Assembly (NCBI RefSeq): GCF_003853705.1
Contig: NZ_QTQI01000008.1
Location: 62,001 to 126,000, forward strand
Source of the DNA: Burkholderia sp. Bp8992
GTDB taxonomy: Bacteria; Pseudomonadota; Gammaproteobacteria; Burkholderiales; Burkholderiaceae
Direction of reading: 5' to 3'
DNA length: 64,000 nt
Below the pieces are notes generated by a model, which saw nothing but the letters and a program-made list of their open reading frames with translations, was not told the origin of the DNA and did not search any database. Of this stretch, positions 26,401-34,402 are shown piece by piece; within the stretch, counting starts at the first letter, position 1; each line of letters begins with the position of its first letter. The translations under genes and the position numbers were made by a program.

Positions 26401-27402
26401 ATGAATCTCGTATCGATCCAGGCGCCGGCCGCCGTCGTGATGATCCGGCCGCACCGCTTCCTGCCGAACCCGCAGACCGCGGCCGACAACGCGTTCCAGC
26501 GCACGCCCGGCGGCGGCGCCATCGACACGGCCTCGGTATCCGGCGCCGCACGCGACGAAGTCACGGCCGCCGCGCAGGTGCTCGCCGATGCGGGCGTGCG
26601 CGTGCACGTGTTCGATGACCCCGGCGAGCGCGACACGCCCGACTCCGTGTTCCCGAACAACTGGTTCTCGACGCATCCGGGCGGCCATGTCGCGCTGTTT
26701 CCGATGTGCAGTCCGAACCGCCGCCGCGAGCGGCGCGCGGATGTGATCGAGATGCTCAAGGCCGAATACCGCGTGCAGGACGTGATCGACTACTCGGGGC
26801 TCGAATACGACGACGTGTTCCTCGAAGGCACCGGCGCGATGGTGCTCGACCACGTCGCGCGGATCGCGTACACCGCGCGCTCGCGACGCGCCGATCCGGT
26901 CGCGCTCGAACGCTTCTGCACGAACTTCAATTTCGAGCCGATCTGCTTCGATACGGCCGATGCGAACGGGCGGCCGATCTATCACACGAACGTGATGATG
27001 AGCGTCGCGACCGAGTTCGCGATGGTCGGCCTCGACCTGATCGTCGACAGCCGGCGCCGCGGCGAAATCGCGCAACGCCTGACCGAAACGGGGCGCGCGG
27101 TGATCGCGCTAGATGCATCGCAAATCGGAAATTTCGCGGGGAATACGCTGGAATTGTCGGGCAAGGACGGCCGCGTGCTCGCGCTGTCGCGACGCGCGTT
27201 CGATTGCCTCACGCCCGACCAGCGCACGGTGATCGAGCGCTCCGCGCGGCTGCTGCCGCTCGACGTGCCGACGATCGAACTGGCCGGCGGGTCGGTGCGC
27301 TGCATGCTCGCGGGTATTCATCTCGCGCGGCGTCATGCGGCGTGCGATACAGCGGAAGCCGAAGCGGCGGAACCGCAGCGCGAAGCGGAATCGCACGCCT
27401 GA
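26401..27402 (+). CDS. ctlX: CtlX-type citrulline hydrolase (guanidino-modifying enzyme superfamily)
   Basis: This 333-residue protein is built on the arginine deiminase/DDAH fold. Motifs are PDSVFPNNWFSTH, YDDVFLEGTGAMVLD, His195 in YHTNVMMSVATEFAMVG, and nucleophile Cys301 in GGSVRCMLAGIHLAR. CtlX proteins hydrolyse L-citrulline to L-ornithine, ammonia and carbon dioxide. Paired here with ornithine cyclodeaminase under an Lrp-type regulator, the operon would convert citrulline to proline. The last 20 residues (AEAEAAEPQREAESHA) are an acidic low-complexity tail. A dimethylarginine- or arginine-directed activity of the same fold is the main alternative. Confidence 0.85.
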   Translation: MNLVSIQAPAAVVMIRPHRFLPNPQTAADNAFQRTPGGGAIDTASVSGAARDEVTAAAQVLADAGVRVHVFDDPGERDTPDSVFPNNWFSTHPGGHVALFPMCSPNRRRERRADVIEMLKAEYRVQDVIDYSGLEYDDVFLEGTGAMVLDHVARIAYTARSRRADPVALERFCTNFNFEPICFDTADANGRPIYHTNVMMSVATEFAMVGLDLIVDSRRRGEIAQRLTETGRAVIALDASQIGNFAGNTLELSGKDGRVLALSRRAFDCLTPDQRTVIERSARLLPLDVPTIELAGGSVRCMLAGIHLARRHAACDTAEAEAAEPQREAESHA

Positions 27403-27411
27403 AGGGAAAGC

Positions 27412-27438
27412 GCATCGGCCTCACGTCACGGCCGATGC
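27412..27438. terminator. First of two stacked hairpins between ctlX and the Hsp70 operon
   Basis: Nine-base arms GCATCGGCC (27412-27420) and GGCCGATGC (27430-27438) pair perfectly around a nine-base loop. The hairpin begins ten bases after the ctlX stop. No T run follows it, so termination strength is uncertain. Confidence 0.55.
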
Positions 27439-27442
27439 AACC

Positions 27443-27477
27443 GGATGCTTCGTCCTGCGAACGAGGCCGAAGCATCC
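27443..27477. terminator. Second stacked hairpin, probably terminator of the Hsp70 operon
   Basis: Ten-base arms GGATGCTTCG (27443-27452) and CGAAGCATCC (27468-27477) pair perfectly around a 15-base loop. It ends ten bases before the stop of the long Hsp70-like gene, which reads leftward, and would serve that operon. Together with the first hairpin it separates two convergent transcripts. Confidence 0.6.
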
Positions 27478-27487
27478 TGCACGCCGT

Positions 27488-30232
27488 TCAACCGCCCAGC
27501 AGCTTCAACCCCGCCGGCAGCGTCTCGCCGAACACGCGCACCGTGTCGGCTTCGTCGAACGCGATTGCCTCGCGCACCATGTCGATCCACGCCGCCGATG
27601 CATGCGCGGCCGACAAGCGCTTGATGACGGCCTCGCGCGTGTCGTCCGGCAAATCACGCGAGCGGTCGCCCGTCATCCGCGCAATCTGCGCAGCCGCGAA
27701 CGCGGCCGGCTCGACCTGTTTCCAGTCGAGCGCGAACAACGCGTCGAGCCAGCCGTTGGCGACTTCCGCCGGCACGACGCTGTGCGCGCTGCCGTAGAAC
27801 GGCCGGCGCGCCCCGATGCGCCCGAGCGCCCACGCACACAGCGCCCGCTCGGCCGGCTTCTGCAACTGCGCGATCAGGCGCTCGCCCAGCTCGACCTTGC
27901 GCTCGACGGGCAGCCGTTCGAGCGACGCGGACAGCCGCGTCATGTCGGCCGGGCCGACCTTGCCCGGATCGAACGGCAGCTTGCGGCGCTTGTCGTCGGA
28001 CGGTTCGAGGAACGCGATCGCGTCGCGCACCTGCGTCTGCGCATCGTCGTCGAGGCCGCCGGCCACGCGCCGCCACAGCGTCCACCACTCGGACCACACC
28101 TGTCCGTCGGTCACGTATTGAATCCCGTCGTCGAACAGCGGCCACAGCTGCTCGATGCGCCATGCATCGAGCGGATGACCGAAACCCGGACGCAGGCAGT
28201 AACCGGCAAGGTTCAGCCACGCCCGTTCGTGATCGGCCGAACGGCGGCGGCGGCGTGCGCGTGCGAGCAGCGCATCGAACAGTTCGCGCGCGAGCGCGAC
28301 GTCCCACTCGTCGCGCGCACCGAGCACCTGTTCGAGTTGCGCGCGCAACCGGCGCGTGTCCTTCGGCGTCACGCCCGCGGCCTTGCTGCCGAACGAGCGC
28401 TCGATCAGCTCGATCGCCTGGTCGAGACGCGGATGCCGCGCGGGCCCCGCATCGTCGCCTTGAACCGGCGCATCGCCGCGCAGCTGGAATTCGAGCCGCC
28501 AGCGGCGCGCCGCGTCGTCGGTCGCGATGCAGTGCATTTCGAGCGTGCCGACCTCGGTCAGCGACGCCGTGAGCTTCACCGGCGTTTCGCGGGCGTCGCT
28601 GCCCGCCTTCGCATCGACGACCGTCGCGATCGGCGGCAGCCGCACGAAATCGCCGCCATCGAGATCGACGAGATCGCCCGGTCGATACTTCGTCTCGGCC
28701 ACCGTCGACACGAGGTGGAAACGCACCGGCTGCCCGAGCTGCAGCGCGAACGTGCGATCGTCGAGCCGGATCTCGTGCCCCTCTTCCGCACCGCGCGGCA
28801 GCAGGCAGACGCCGCGCGCGGTCGAGTCGGCCGCGCCGTCGTCGAGCACGAGGAAATAGCTGCGCGCGGACCCGCCGCCGATACGCGGCGCGTGCCCCGC
28901 GCGCGCAAGCCCGTACGCGACCGCGCCACGCGCGACGGCCACGTCCGGATGTGCGTTGTGCAACACGTCGAGCGGCGCGCCGCGCCATGCGCCGAGCGTC
29001 TGCGCGAGACGGCCGGCGAGCGCGCCCGCGCGAAACACGCCGCCGTTGAGCAGCAGCGTGTCGGGCAGCGGGCCTTCCGCATGACGATCGAGGAACGCGG
29101 CGACGTGCCGCGTGACGGCCGCGTCGCTCGCATACGGCAGCCCGAATTCGACGATCGCCGCACGCGCACGGCGCGGCAGCTCACCGGCTTCGACCTGCGG
29201 AAAGAACCCGTCGACGACGATCCGCTCGACTTCCTCGCGCGTCAGCTCGGCCGAGCGCGCACCGCCGACGAGCTTGCTGCCCGCGCCGAGCAGCGTGACG
29301 GTGACGGACGCCGGCGCATCGTCGCCGAGCAGCCGCTCCTTCGCCGCGCGGCAGCGCTCGACGAGCTGCGACAGGCTCGCGGCCGACAGCCGCGTGCCGG
29401 GCTCGGTCAGCCGCGTCTCGACCAGCCGCGCGAGCGCGAGGTCCATGTTGTCGCCGCCGAGCATCAGGTGATTGCCGACGCCGACGCGCGTAAAGGACGG
29501 CTCGCCGTCGTCGCCCGGCGCGACATCGACGAGCGTGAGGTCGGTCGTGCCGCCGCCGACGTCGCAGATCAGCACGCGGCGCGGCGCGGCAAACGACTCG
29601 CGCAGCGTGGCGCGCTGGCCGTACAGCCAGTCGTAGAACGCAGCCTGCGGCTCTTCCAGCAGCCGCAGCGCGGGCAGCTTCGCGCGCCGCGCGGCCTCGA
29701 CCGTCAATGCGCGCGCGCCGTCGTCGAACGATGCGGGCACCGTCAGGATCACGTCCTGTTTCGCGAGCGGCGCATCGGGAAAGCGGGTATTCCACGCGTC
29801 ACGCACATGCGCGAGATAACTCGCGCTCGCATCGACCGGCGACACCTTGTCGACGCCATCGGCCGCGCCCCACGGCAGGATCGCCGCGAGCCGGTCGACC
29901 GCCGCGTGCGACAGCCAGCTCTTCGCGCTCGACACGAGCCGGCCCGGCACCTGCGCGCCGAGCGTGCGCGCGTAGCGGCCGATCACGGCCGGCGGCGCAC
30001 CGGCGGCGTTCGCTTTCGCATCGGCCGCCCACGGCAAACGCAGCGCGTCCGGCGGCAGCTCGCCCGCCGCCGGGTGATAGCGCACCGACGGCAGCAGCGG
30101 CTGCGCGGCCACCGCGCCGGGGCCGACCAGCTGCTCGACGTCGAACACGCGGATCGCGTCGGAACCGGCCTCGACGTACGCGACGACCGTGTTGCTCGTG
30201 CCGAGGTCGATGCCGACCGTATAACGCTTCAT
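27488..30232 (-). CDS. Long divergent Hsp70-like protein with C-terminal extension (DUF3731-type)
   Basis: This 914-residue protein starts at ATG 30232. The Hsp70-type ATPase domain occupies about the first 500 residues: phosphate loop 1 GIDLGTSNTVVAYVE, linker-type VSSAKSWLSHAAVD, phosphate loop 2 CDVGGGTTDLTLVD, MLGGDNMDLALARLVE, and LLNGGVFRAGALAGRL. There is no DnaK-like substrate-binding domain or EEVD-type tail. A beta-rich region (about 500-600) leads into a long helical C-terminus (about 620-914, rich in LARELFDALLARARRRR and WARG-like helices) that resembles the DUF3731 region found after some bacterial Hsp70s. It lies five bases downstream of the second Hsp70 gene, so the two are cotranscribed. 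Client and cofactors are unknown. Confidence 0.85.
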   Translation of the reverse strand: MKRYTVGIDLGTSNTVVAYVEAGSDAIRVFDVEQLVGPGAVAAQPLLPSVRYHPAAGELPPDALRLPWAADAKANAAGAPPAVIGRYARTLGAQVPGRLVSSAKSWLSHAAVDRLAAILPWGAADGVDKVSPVDASASYLAHVRDAWNTRFPDAPLAKQDVILTVPASFDDGARALTVEAARRAKLPALRLLEEPQAAFYDWLYGQRATLRESFAAPRRVLICDVGGGTTDLTLVDVAPGDDGEPSFTRVGVGNHLMLGGDNMDLALARLVETRLTEPGTRLSAASLSQLVERCRAAKERLLGDDAPASVTVTLLGAGSKLVGGARSAELTREEVERIVVDGFFPQVEAGELPRRARAAIVEFGLPYASDAAVTRHVAAFLDRHAEGPLPDTLLLNGGVFRAGALAGRLAQTLGAWRGAPLDVLHNAHPDVAVARGAVAYGLARAGHAPRIGGGSARSYFLVLDDGAADSTARGVCLLPRGAEEGHEIRLDDRTFALQLGQPVRFHLVSTVAETKYRPGDLVDLDGGDFVRLPPIATVVDAKAGSDARETPVKLTASLTEVGTLEMHCIATDDAARRWRLEFQLRGDAPVQGDDAGPARHPRLDQAIELIERSFGSKAAGVTPKDTRRLRAQLEQVLGARDEWDVALARELFDALLARARRRRRSADHERAWLNLAGYCLRPGFGHPLDAWRIEQLWPLFDDGIQYVTDGQVWSEWWTLWRRVAGGLDDDAQTQVRDAIAFLEPSDDKRRKLPFDPGKVGPADMTRLSASLERLPVERKVELGERLIAQLQKPAERALCAWALGRIGARRPFYGSAHSVVPAEVANGWLDALFALDWKQVEPAAFAAAQIARMTGDRSRDLPDDTREAVIKRLSAAHASAAWIDMVREAIAFDEADTVRVFGETLPAGLKLLGG

Positions 30233-30237
30233 CGCGC

Positions 30238-32079
30238 TCAGGCGGCGCCGCGCACGTCGAACTCGACCTTCCAGCGCTCGTTCGTGCCGCTCGGGATCGC
30301 CTCGAGCTCGAGCGTGCCGGCTTCGGTCACGCGCGCATGCAGCTTCACGGGCACGACCTCGCCGACCGTGCGCCCTTCGGCGGGCAGCGTCGCCTGGATT
30401 TCCTCCAGCTCCTGCAGCTCTTCCGGCGACCAGTAGTCGAGCAGCGTGCCGACCTGGTCCTGGCGGCGCACCGACGAACCGAAGAAGCGGAACTGCACCG
30501 GTTCGCCGACGACGAGGCCGAACTCCTGCGGCGGCAGTGCCGCGTCGGAACCTTCCTCCATCCCGAACGGCGCGACGCACAGCGCCTGCACCGGCGGTTC
30601 GAGCCCCGGCACCGCGGGCATCGCCGATTCGATCGCGACGTAGTACGCACGCGCCGTGCCGCCGCGAATGCGCACGCCACGGCCGCGCTTCACGTAGCCG
30701 TAGTACGCCGCGCCGCGCGCGACCGCGAGGTCGAGATCGGCACCTTCGAGCAGGCGCGCGGGCGGCGCGCCTTCGGCGGCCAGCCAGCTGTTGAGCGTGT
30801 CGAGCACGCGCTGCGTGAGCAGCGTCGACTTGAACACGCCGCCGTTGAACAGCACGGCGGTCGGATGCAGGAACGTCGCGCCCTGTGGCAGCGTGCGCTG
30901 CACGCCTTCGAGCGAGTCGAGCGCCGCGACCTGGCGGCCGAGGAACGCCGCGAGATGGCGCGTGATGCCCGCGTCCTGCGCATACGGCAGGCCGAGCTGC
31001 GTCAGGCCGACCCGCGCGCGGCTCACCGGGCGCGCGGCCGCATCGACCTGCGGAAAGAAGCCTTCGAGGATCGTCTGCGTGAGTTCGGCGCGCGTGAGTT
31101 CCGTGCGGATCGAGCCGCCGATCAGCTTCGAGCCGCGGCTCGGCACGACGAGCGGCACCGCGTCGGTCGTCGGGTCGGACAGCAGCGTTTCCTTCGCCGA
31201 GCGGCACGCGTACGTGAGTGCACGCAGCTGCCACGGATCGGCCTGCGTGCCCTGCTGCGCGAGCTTGCGTGCGACCACGTGCGCGAGCGCGAGGTCCATG
31301 TTGTCGCCGCCGAGCAGGATGTGCTCGCCGACGGCCACGCGATGCAGTTCGAGATTGCCGTCGCGCTCGACCACCGCGATCAGCGACAGGTCGGTCGTGC
31401 CGCCGCCGACGTCGACGCACAGGATCAGGTCGCCGACCTGCACCTGCTTGCGCCAGCCGCCCTGGCTCTTCTGGATCCAGCTGTACAGCGCCGCTTGCGG
31501 CTCCTCGAGCAGCGTCATCCGCGAATAGCCGGCGGCACGTGCCGCTTCGGCCGTCAGTTCGCGCGCGGCCGGGTCGAACGACGCGGGGATCGTGACCGTC
31601 ACGTCCTGGTCGGCGAACGGCGCGTCGGGATGCGCGTGGTCCCACGCTTCGCGCAGGTGCGTCAGGTAGCGGATCGAGCTTTCCAGCGGCGACACGCGCG
31701 CGACTTCCGGCGGCGCATCGCTCGGCAGGATCGCCGCGCGGCGGTCGACGCCCGGGTGGCACAGCCAGCTCTTCGCGCTCGACACGAGGCGGATCGGCGT
31801 GCCGGCGCCGCGCGTGCGCGCCATCTCGCCGACCGCGAACGCGCGCGAGGCCGTCCACGGCAGCGTCAGGTCGCCCTGCGTCAGTTCGCTTTCATGCGGC
31901 AGGTAGAGGAACGACGGCAGCAGGTCGCGCGATTCCAGCGCGCCGGGCGCGGTCAGCTGCGCGATCGGCAGCACCTGCTGCGTGATCGTTTCGCCGTCGC
32001 TTGCGCTGCTGTCGACATACGACAGCGCGCAGTGGGTCGTCCCGAGGTCGATACCGATCGAATAGCGCGGATCGCTCAC
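30238..32079 (-). CDS. Divergent Hsp70-family protein
   Basis: This 613-residue protein has the Hsp70 ATPase core: GIDLGTTHCALSYVD at the N-terminus, VSSAKSWLCHPGVDRRAAILP, VTIPASFDPAARELTAEAARAAGYSRMTLLEEPQAALYSWI, CVDVGGGTTDLSLIAV, LLGGDNMDLALAHVVA and LFNGGVFKSTLLTQRVL. After about residue 490 it has a beta-rich region (VGEPVQFRFFGSSVRRQDQVGTLLDYW, LEAIPSGTNERWKVEFDVRG) much shorter than a DnaK substrate-binding domain plus lid. The same core motifs recur in the neighbouring 914-residue protein, so the two are paralogues, probably from an old duplication. The start overlaps the DUF2760 stop by four bases (ATGA). Confidence 0.88.
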   Translation of the reverse strand: MSDPRYSIGIDLGTTHCALSYVDSSASDGETITQQVLPIAQLTAPGALESRDLLPSFLYLPHESELTQGDLTLPWTASRAFAVGEMARTRGAGTPIRLVSSAKSWLCHPGVDRRAAILPSDAPPEVARVSPLESSIRYLTHLREAWDHAHPDAPFADQDVTVTIPASFDPAARELTAEAARAAGYSRMTLLEEPQAALYSWIQKSQGGWRKQVQVGDLILCVDVGGGTTDLSLIAVVERDGNLELHRVAVGEHILLGGDNMDLALAHVVARKLAQQGTQADPWQLRALTYACRSAKETLLSDPTTDAVPLVVPSRGSKLIGGSIRTELTRAELTQTILEGFFPQVDAAARPVSRARVGLTQLGLPYAQDAGITRHLAAFLGRQVAALDSLEGVQRTLPQGATFLHPTAVLFNGGVFKSTLLTQRVLDTLNSWLAAEGAPPARLLEGADLDLAVARGAAYYGYVKRGRGVRIRGGTARAYYVAIESAMPAVPGLEPPVQALCVAPFGMEEGSDAALPPQEFGLVVGEPVQFRFFGSSVRRQDQVGTLLDYWSPEELQELEEIQATLPAEGRTVGEVVPVKLHARVTEAGTLELEAIPSGTNERWKVEFDVRGAA

Positions 32080-32666
32080 AGTTCCACCTCCGCCGGTGCG
32101 ACCACCGAGGCGTCGTGGCTGCCCGTCAGCTTCGGCAGGCGCACGTCGGCCACGCGCCAGCCGCGATGGCTGACCGTGCCCGTGAACGGCGCCGAACCGA
32201 CCACGTTGCCCGTCACGCGCACGGCCGTCGCATCGAAGCCGGCCGGCAGCGTCACGCGGCTGCCTTCGGCTTCATCGCGCACCGGCACGATCGTGAAATG
32301 TTCGCGCAGCGCGGCGCGGCAGCCGTCGTGCACGAGGCGCGCGGCCGCGCCGATGTCGGCGTCCGCGTAGCCGGCGATGTCTTCCTCGACGAAATCGATG
32401 AAGCGCGCATCGCGCTGCAGCAGGCCGAGCAGTTGCAGTGCGGCCTGCGGGCTCGCTTCGCGCAGCTCGGGCGCCGGCGCCTTCACGGGTGCGGGCGCCG
32501 GTGCGACGGGCGCGGCAGCCGGGGCCGCGGTCGGCACGACCGGTGCCGGGGCACCGTCGCGCACGCGCAGCACGCCGGCCGCGAACTCGCGGTTGCCGAG
32601 CACGGAAAAGAACGTGCCGACGGCCAGCGACAGCCGGCCGAAGAAGGACAGGTTGGATTCGGGCAT
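32076..32666 (-). CDS. DUF2760-family protein, first gene of the Hsp70 operon
   Basis: This 196-residue protein starts at ATG 32666. The N-terminus SFFGRLSLAVGTFFSVLGNREFAAGVL is amphipathic to hydrophobic and could sit on the membrane. An Ala/Pro linker follows (about 38-66), then a conserved domain: QAALQLLGLLQRDARFIDFVEEDIAGYADADIGAAARLVHDGCRAALREHF, then SRVTLPAGFDATAVRVTGNVVGSAPFTGTVSHRGWRVADVRLPKLT. This matches my memory of DUF2760, a family of unknown function that sits beside divergent Hsp70 genes. The stop overlaps the first Hsp70 start, implying coupled translation. It may be an adaptor or client for the two Hsp70s; that is inference. Confidence 0.78.
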   Translation of the reverse strand: MPESNLSFFGRLSLAVGTFFSVLGNREFAAGVLRVRDGAPAPVVPTAAPAAAPVAPAPAPVKAPAPELREASPQAALQLLGLLQRDARFIDFVEEDIAGYADADIGAAARLVHDGCRAALREHFTIVPVRDEAEGSRVTLPAGFDATAVRVTGNVVGSAPFTGTVSHRGWRVADVRLPKLTGSHDASVVAPAEVEL

Positions 32667-32802
32667 GGGGTCTGGACTCCTGTGGGCTCGCGACATGGCG
32701 AGCGTTTCTTGCCTGGGCGCCCGGCGGCGGCGTGCGGATGGCGCACCGCGGCCGCCCGGCGCGTGATTCGGTCGCGCCCTCGCGGGTGCGGAAAACCCGT
32801 AT

Positions 32803-32822
32803 TTTGCCCTGTGGCGGGCAAA
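32803..32822. promoter_or_regulatory. Inverted repeat upstream of the Hsp70 operon
   Basis: TTTGCCC (32803-32809) and GGGCAAA (32816-32822) form a perfect seven-base inverted repeat with a six-base spacer, 137 bases before the DUF2760 start. It may be an operator for the Hsp70 operon or the hairpin terminating the decayed gene to its right. I cannot decide between them. No CIRCE element is visible. Confidence 0.4.
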
Positions 32823-32927
32823 CCGGGCAGAAGTTGGGGGACAGAGCATCGTGGCGCGGCGGTTTCGTCCGGGTCGGATCGTGCCCGATCGCACGTCGCG
32901 CGCGATGGATTGTGATGCTGCGGCGCG

Positions 32928-33333
32928 TCAGCGCGGCTTGCGCAGCCGGGCCGCCTTCGCTTCGAAATCGCGCGACAGCATGCCGAGCGTGACTGCGCCG
33001 AAGCGCGTCGGCAGCGATGCTTCGGCGTCCTTCAGCGTGGCCGACAGATGCGCGTTGACGGCCTGCTCGACCAGGCATTCGGGCGCGTCCTCGGGCACCA
33101 GGTCGGAGAACAGCGGCGGTTCGCCCACCGCGCGATAGACCAATCGAGGAATTTCGGGAGTTTTCCCCCCTTTCTCCCTCGCTGAACTTCGCGTGATGGG
33201 TTTCCAGCACCGGTTCGATAAACATCAAATAGTGGTGGATCGCACGACCGTCCAGCCTCGCCGATGCGAAGTGGATGGTCGTGGGCTCGTCAAACAGCGC
33301 GCTTTTGTCGACGTGATCGGCAACACATCTTAT
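32928..33333 (-). pseudogene. Remnant gene, 5'-truncated and frameshifted
   Basis: Two adjacent minus-strand frames read as one protein. The first begins directly after the NUDIX stop (ADHVDKSALFDEPTTIHFAS, then HHYLMFIEPVLETHHAKFSEGE). The second continues as KTPEIPRLVYRAVGEPPLFS and ends AKAARLRKPR at 32928. They join if one base is removed from the G6 run at 33165-33170, so a single-base insertion there explains the break. The 5' end is missing: the frame runs straight into the foreign-looking NUDIX gene. The last 71 residues are open from a TTG at 33143, but I see no sign they are translated alone. The protein family is not one I recognise. Confidence 0.6.
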
Positions 33334-33792
33334 TCAAATCTCCGAATGCTCGCGCATGAAATGTTTCAGCATGGGCAAGAAGAAATCGTGTCCACCGATC
33401 AGCGCGAATTCTTTTTCAAAAAGGGGAAGCCACTGCAGGCTGAGTTCAATTGGTTCGCCACCGGAACTTGGATGGGTCTCGAAATGCGTCCAGCATTCCT
33501 TCATGGCAATGGAGTCACTCGCCATGACATGCACAACATGCCGGTGCTGGATCTCGCTTCTTCCGAATTTTCTCATCGAATAGAAGTAGTCACCGAGGAC
33601 GCGAACAACTTCTGCATCTTCGATGCCACTTTCCTCGCGTAGCTCACGTAGCGCAGCGGCTTCTGGCGTTTCGTTCTGTTCCATCGTTCCGGCGATCACC
33701 TGCCGCCCGGCTTCCGGGAACTTAGGCTGCGTGAAAGTGAGCAATTTATCTCGCCATGTAAGATAGACAAGTACTTTATTCTTGATTTGCAC
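33334..33792 (-). CDS. NUDIX hydrolase in an AT-rich insert
   Basis: This 152-residue protein has a perfect NUDIX box: G, five residues, E, seven residues, RELREESGI (within GTMEQNETPEAAALRELREE). It should hydrolyse a nucleoside diphosphate-X compound; the N-terminus QIKNKVLVYLTWRDKLLTFTQPKF suits the MutT-like group that acts on small nucleotides. The start is GTG 33792 with a weak AGAAGAA upstream. Base composition is strikingly different from the neighbours (Lys, Phe and AT-ending codons such as aaattt and ttttcaaaaa), so it was probably acquired. It abuts the truncated remnant gene, whose sequence resumes straight after its TGA. Confidence 0.9.
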   Translation of the reverse strand: MQIKNKVLVYLTWRDKLLTFTQPKFPEAGRQVIAGTMEQNETPEAAALRELREESGIEDAEVVRVLGDYFYSMRKFGRSEIQHRHVVHVMASDSIAMKECWTHFETHPSSGGEPIELSLQWLPLFEKEFALIGGHDFFLPMLKHFMREHSEI

Positions 33793-33854
33793 GATAATTC
33801 TTCTGGTCGAAGTCCCCCCATCCCGATGGGACAGGGACTCGTCGCATTGATCGG

Positions 33855-34028
33855 TTATCCAGGTCGCTGCGCTTCCGCAGAGACGCCCTGGCCAGTCACC
33901 GAATCAAGGATCGGTGCCCAACTCAGCGTCACTGCCGAAGTATGCGCTGTCGTCTTTCCGCTCGATTCACCCAAGTCCAGCGCCACATCAACACGTCGAA
34001 CGAAGTCCGCGAAATTGTCTGCGTTCAT
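33855..34028 (-). CDS. Small hypothetical protein in the AT-rich insert
   Basis: A 57-residue frame starts at ATG 34028, with AGGA upstream, and reads MNADNFADFVRRVDVALDLG then ESSGKTTAHTSAVTLSWAPI. It lies 63 bases upstream of the NUDIX gene on the same strand. A competing 25-residue frame on the same strand starts at ATG 34065 behind AAGAAGG (MIKAAFIAIEGCDERRQF) and overlaps it in another register. The two together look like a gene split by a frameshift, but I do not recognise the product. It may be a truncated remnant. Confidence 0.35.
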   Translation of the reverse strand: MNADNFADFVRRVDVALDLGESSGKTTAHTSAVTLSWAPILDSVTGQGVSAEAQRPG

Positions 34029-34402
34029 CACATCCTTCAATTGCTATGAACGCGGCTTTAATCATTGCCTTCTTTCCTCAGCATGCCAAATGATAGATCA
34101 CCAATACCGCACAGTGCGGAGAACCTGACGCCCGCTTTACGTTCGAATTCGTCGCATGCCACCTTGACACGCGTCGAGCCTGACGACCGACGCGACGTTC
34201 GCATCCGCGTCGGGCGTCGCGGCCGGCGTGCGTGCGCACCGGTCGCTGATCTTCGGGCGTCACGCGCGACCGGAAGACTCGATGTATCGAGCGAACGGGA
34301 CTGACGGACTCCGGCTGGCGCCGCGGGCCAGCGCCGCATCGCTGGCTTCGCCGTGCGATGTGCGGTTTAATGCTCGACATCCCAAGCATTAAAGCCGATG
34401 AA
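34029..34402. other. Junction region between AT-rich insert and LysR gene
   Basis: Base composition changes from AT-rich (to about 34100) to the high-GC background (from about 34130), marking the right edge of the insert. A minus-strand frame ending at 34058 finishes with CDEFERKAGVRFSALCGIGD and reads like the C-terminus of a real protein, but its upstream part is arginine-rich shadow sequence, so I treat it as at most a remnant. The last 40 bases hold the LysR operator described separately. Confidence 0.4.
34366..34393. promoter_or_regulatory. Perfect inverted repeat overlapping the LysR start region
   Basis: TTTAATGCT (34366-34374) and AGCATTAAA (34385-34393) are perfect nine-base arms with a ten-base spacer, ending nine bases before the LysR start at 34403. 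A related half-site GCGTTAAA (35391-35398) and TTAAACACCGCTTAA (35361-35375) lie ahead of the PLP-enzyme gene at 35459. These are the likely sites of this LysR, for autoregulation and target control respectively. Confidence 0.6.

Noticed and set aside
27335-32370. Long plus-strand open frames across the Hsp70 operon
   Set aside because: Both Hsp70 genes on the minus strand have complete motifs; the opposite frames are low-complexity and Arg-rich.
33787-34128. A 113-residue plus-strand frame across the AT-rich insert
   Set aside because: It overlaps better supported minus-strand frames, has no ribosome site and matches nothing I know.
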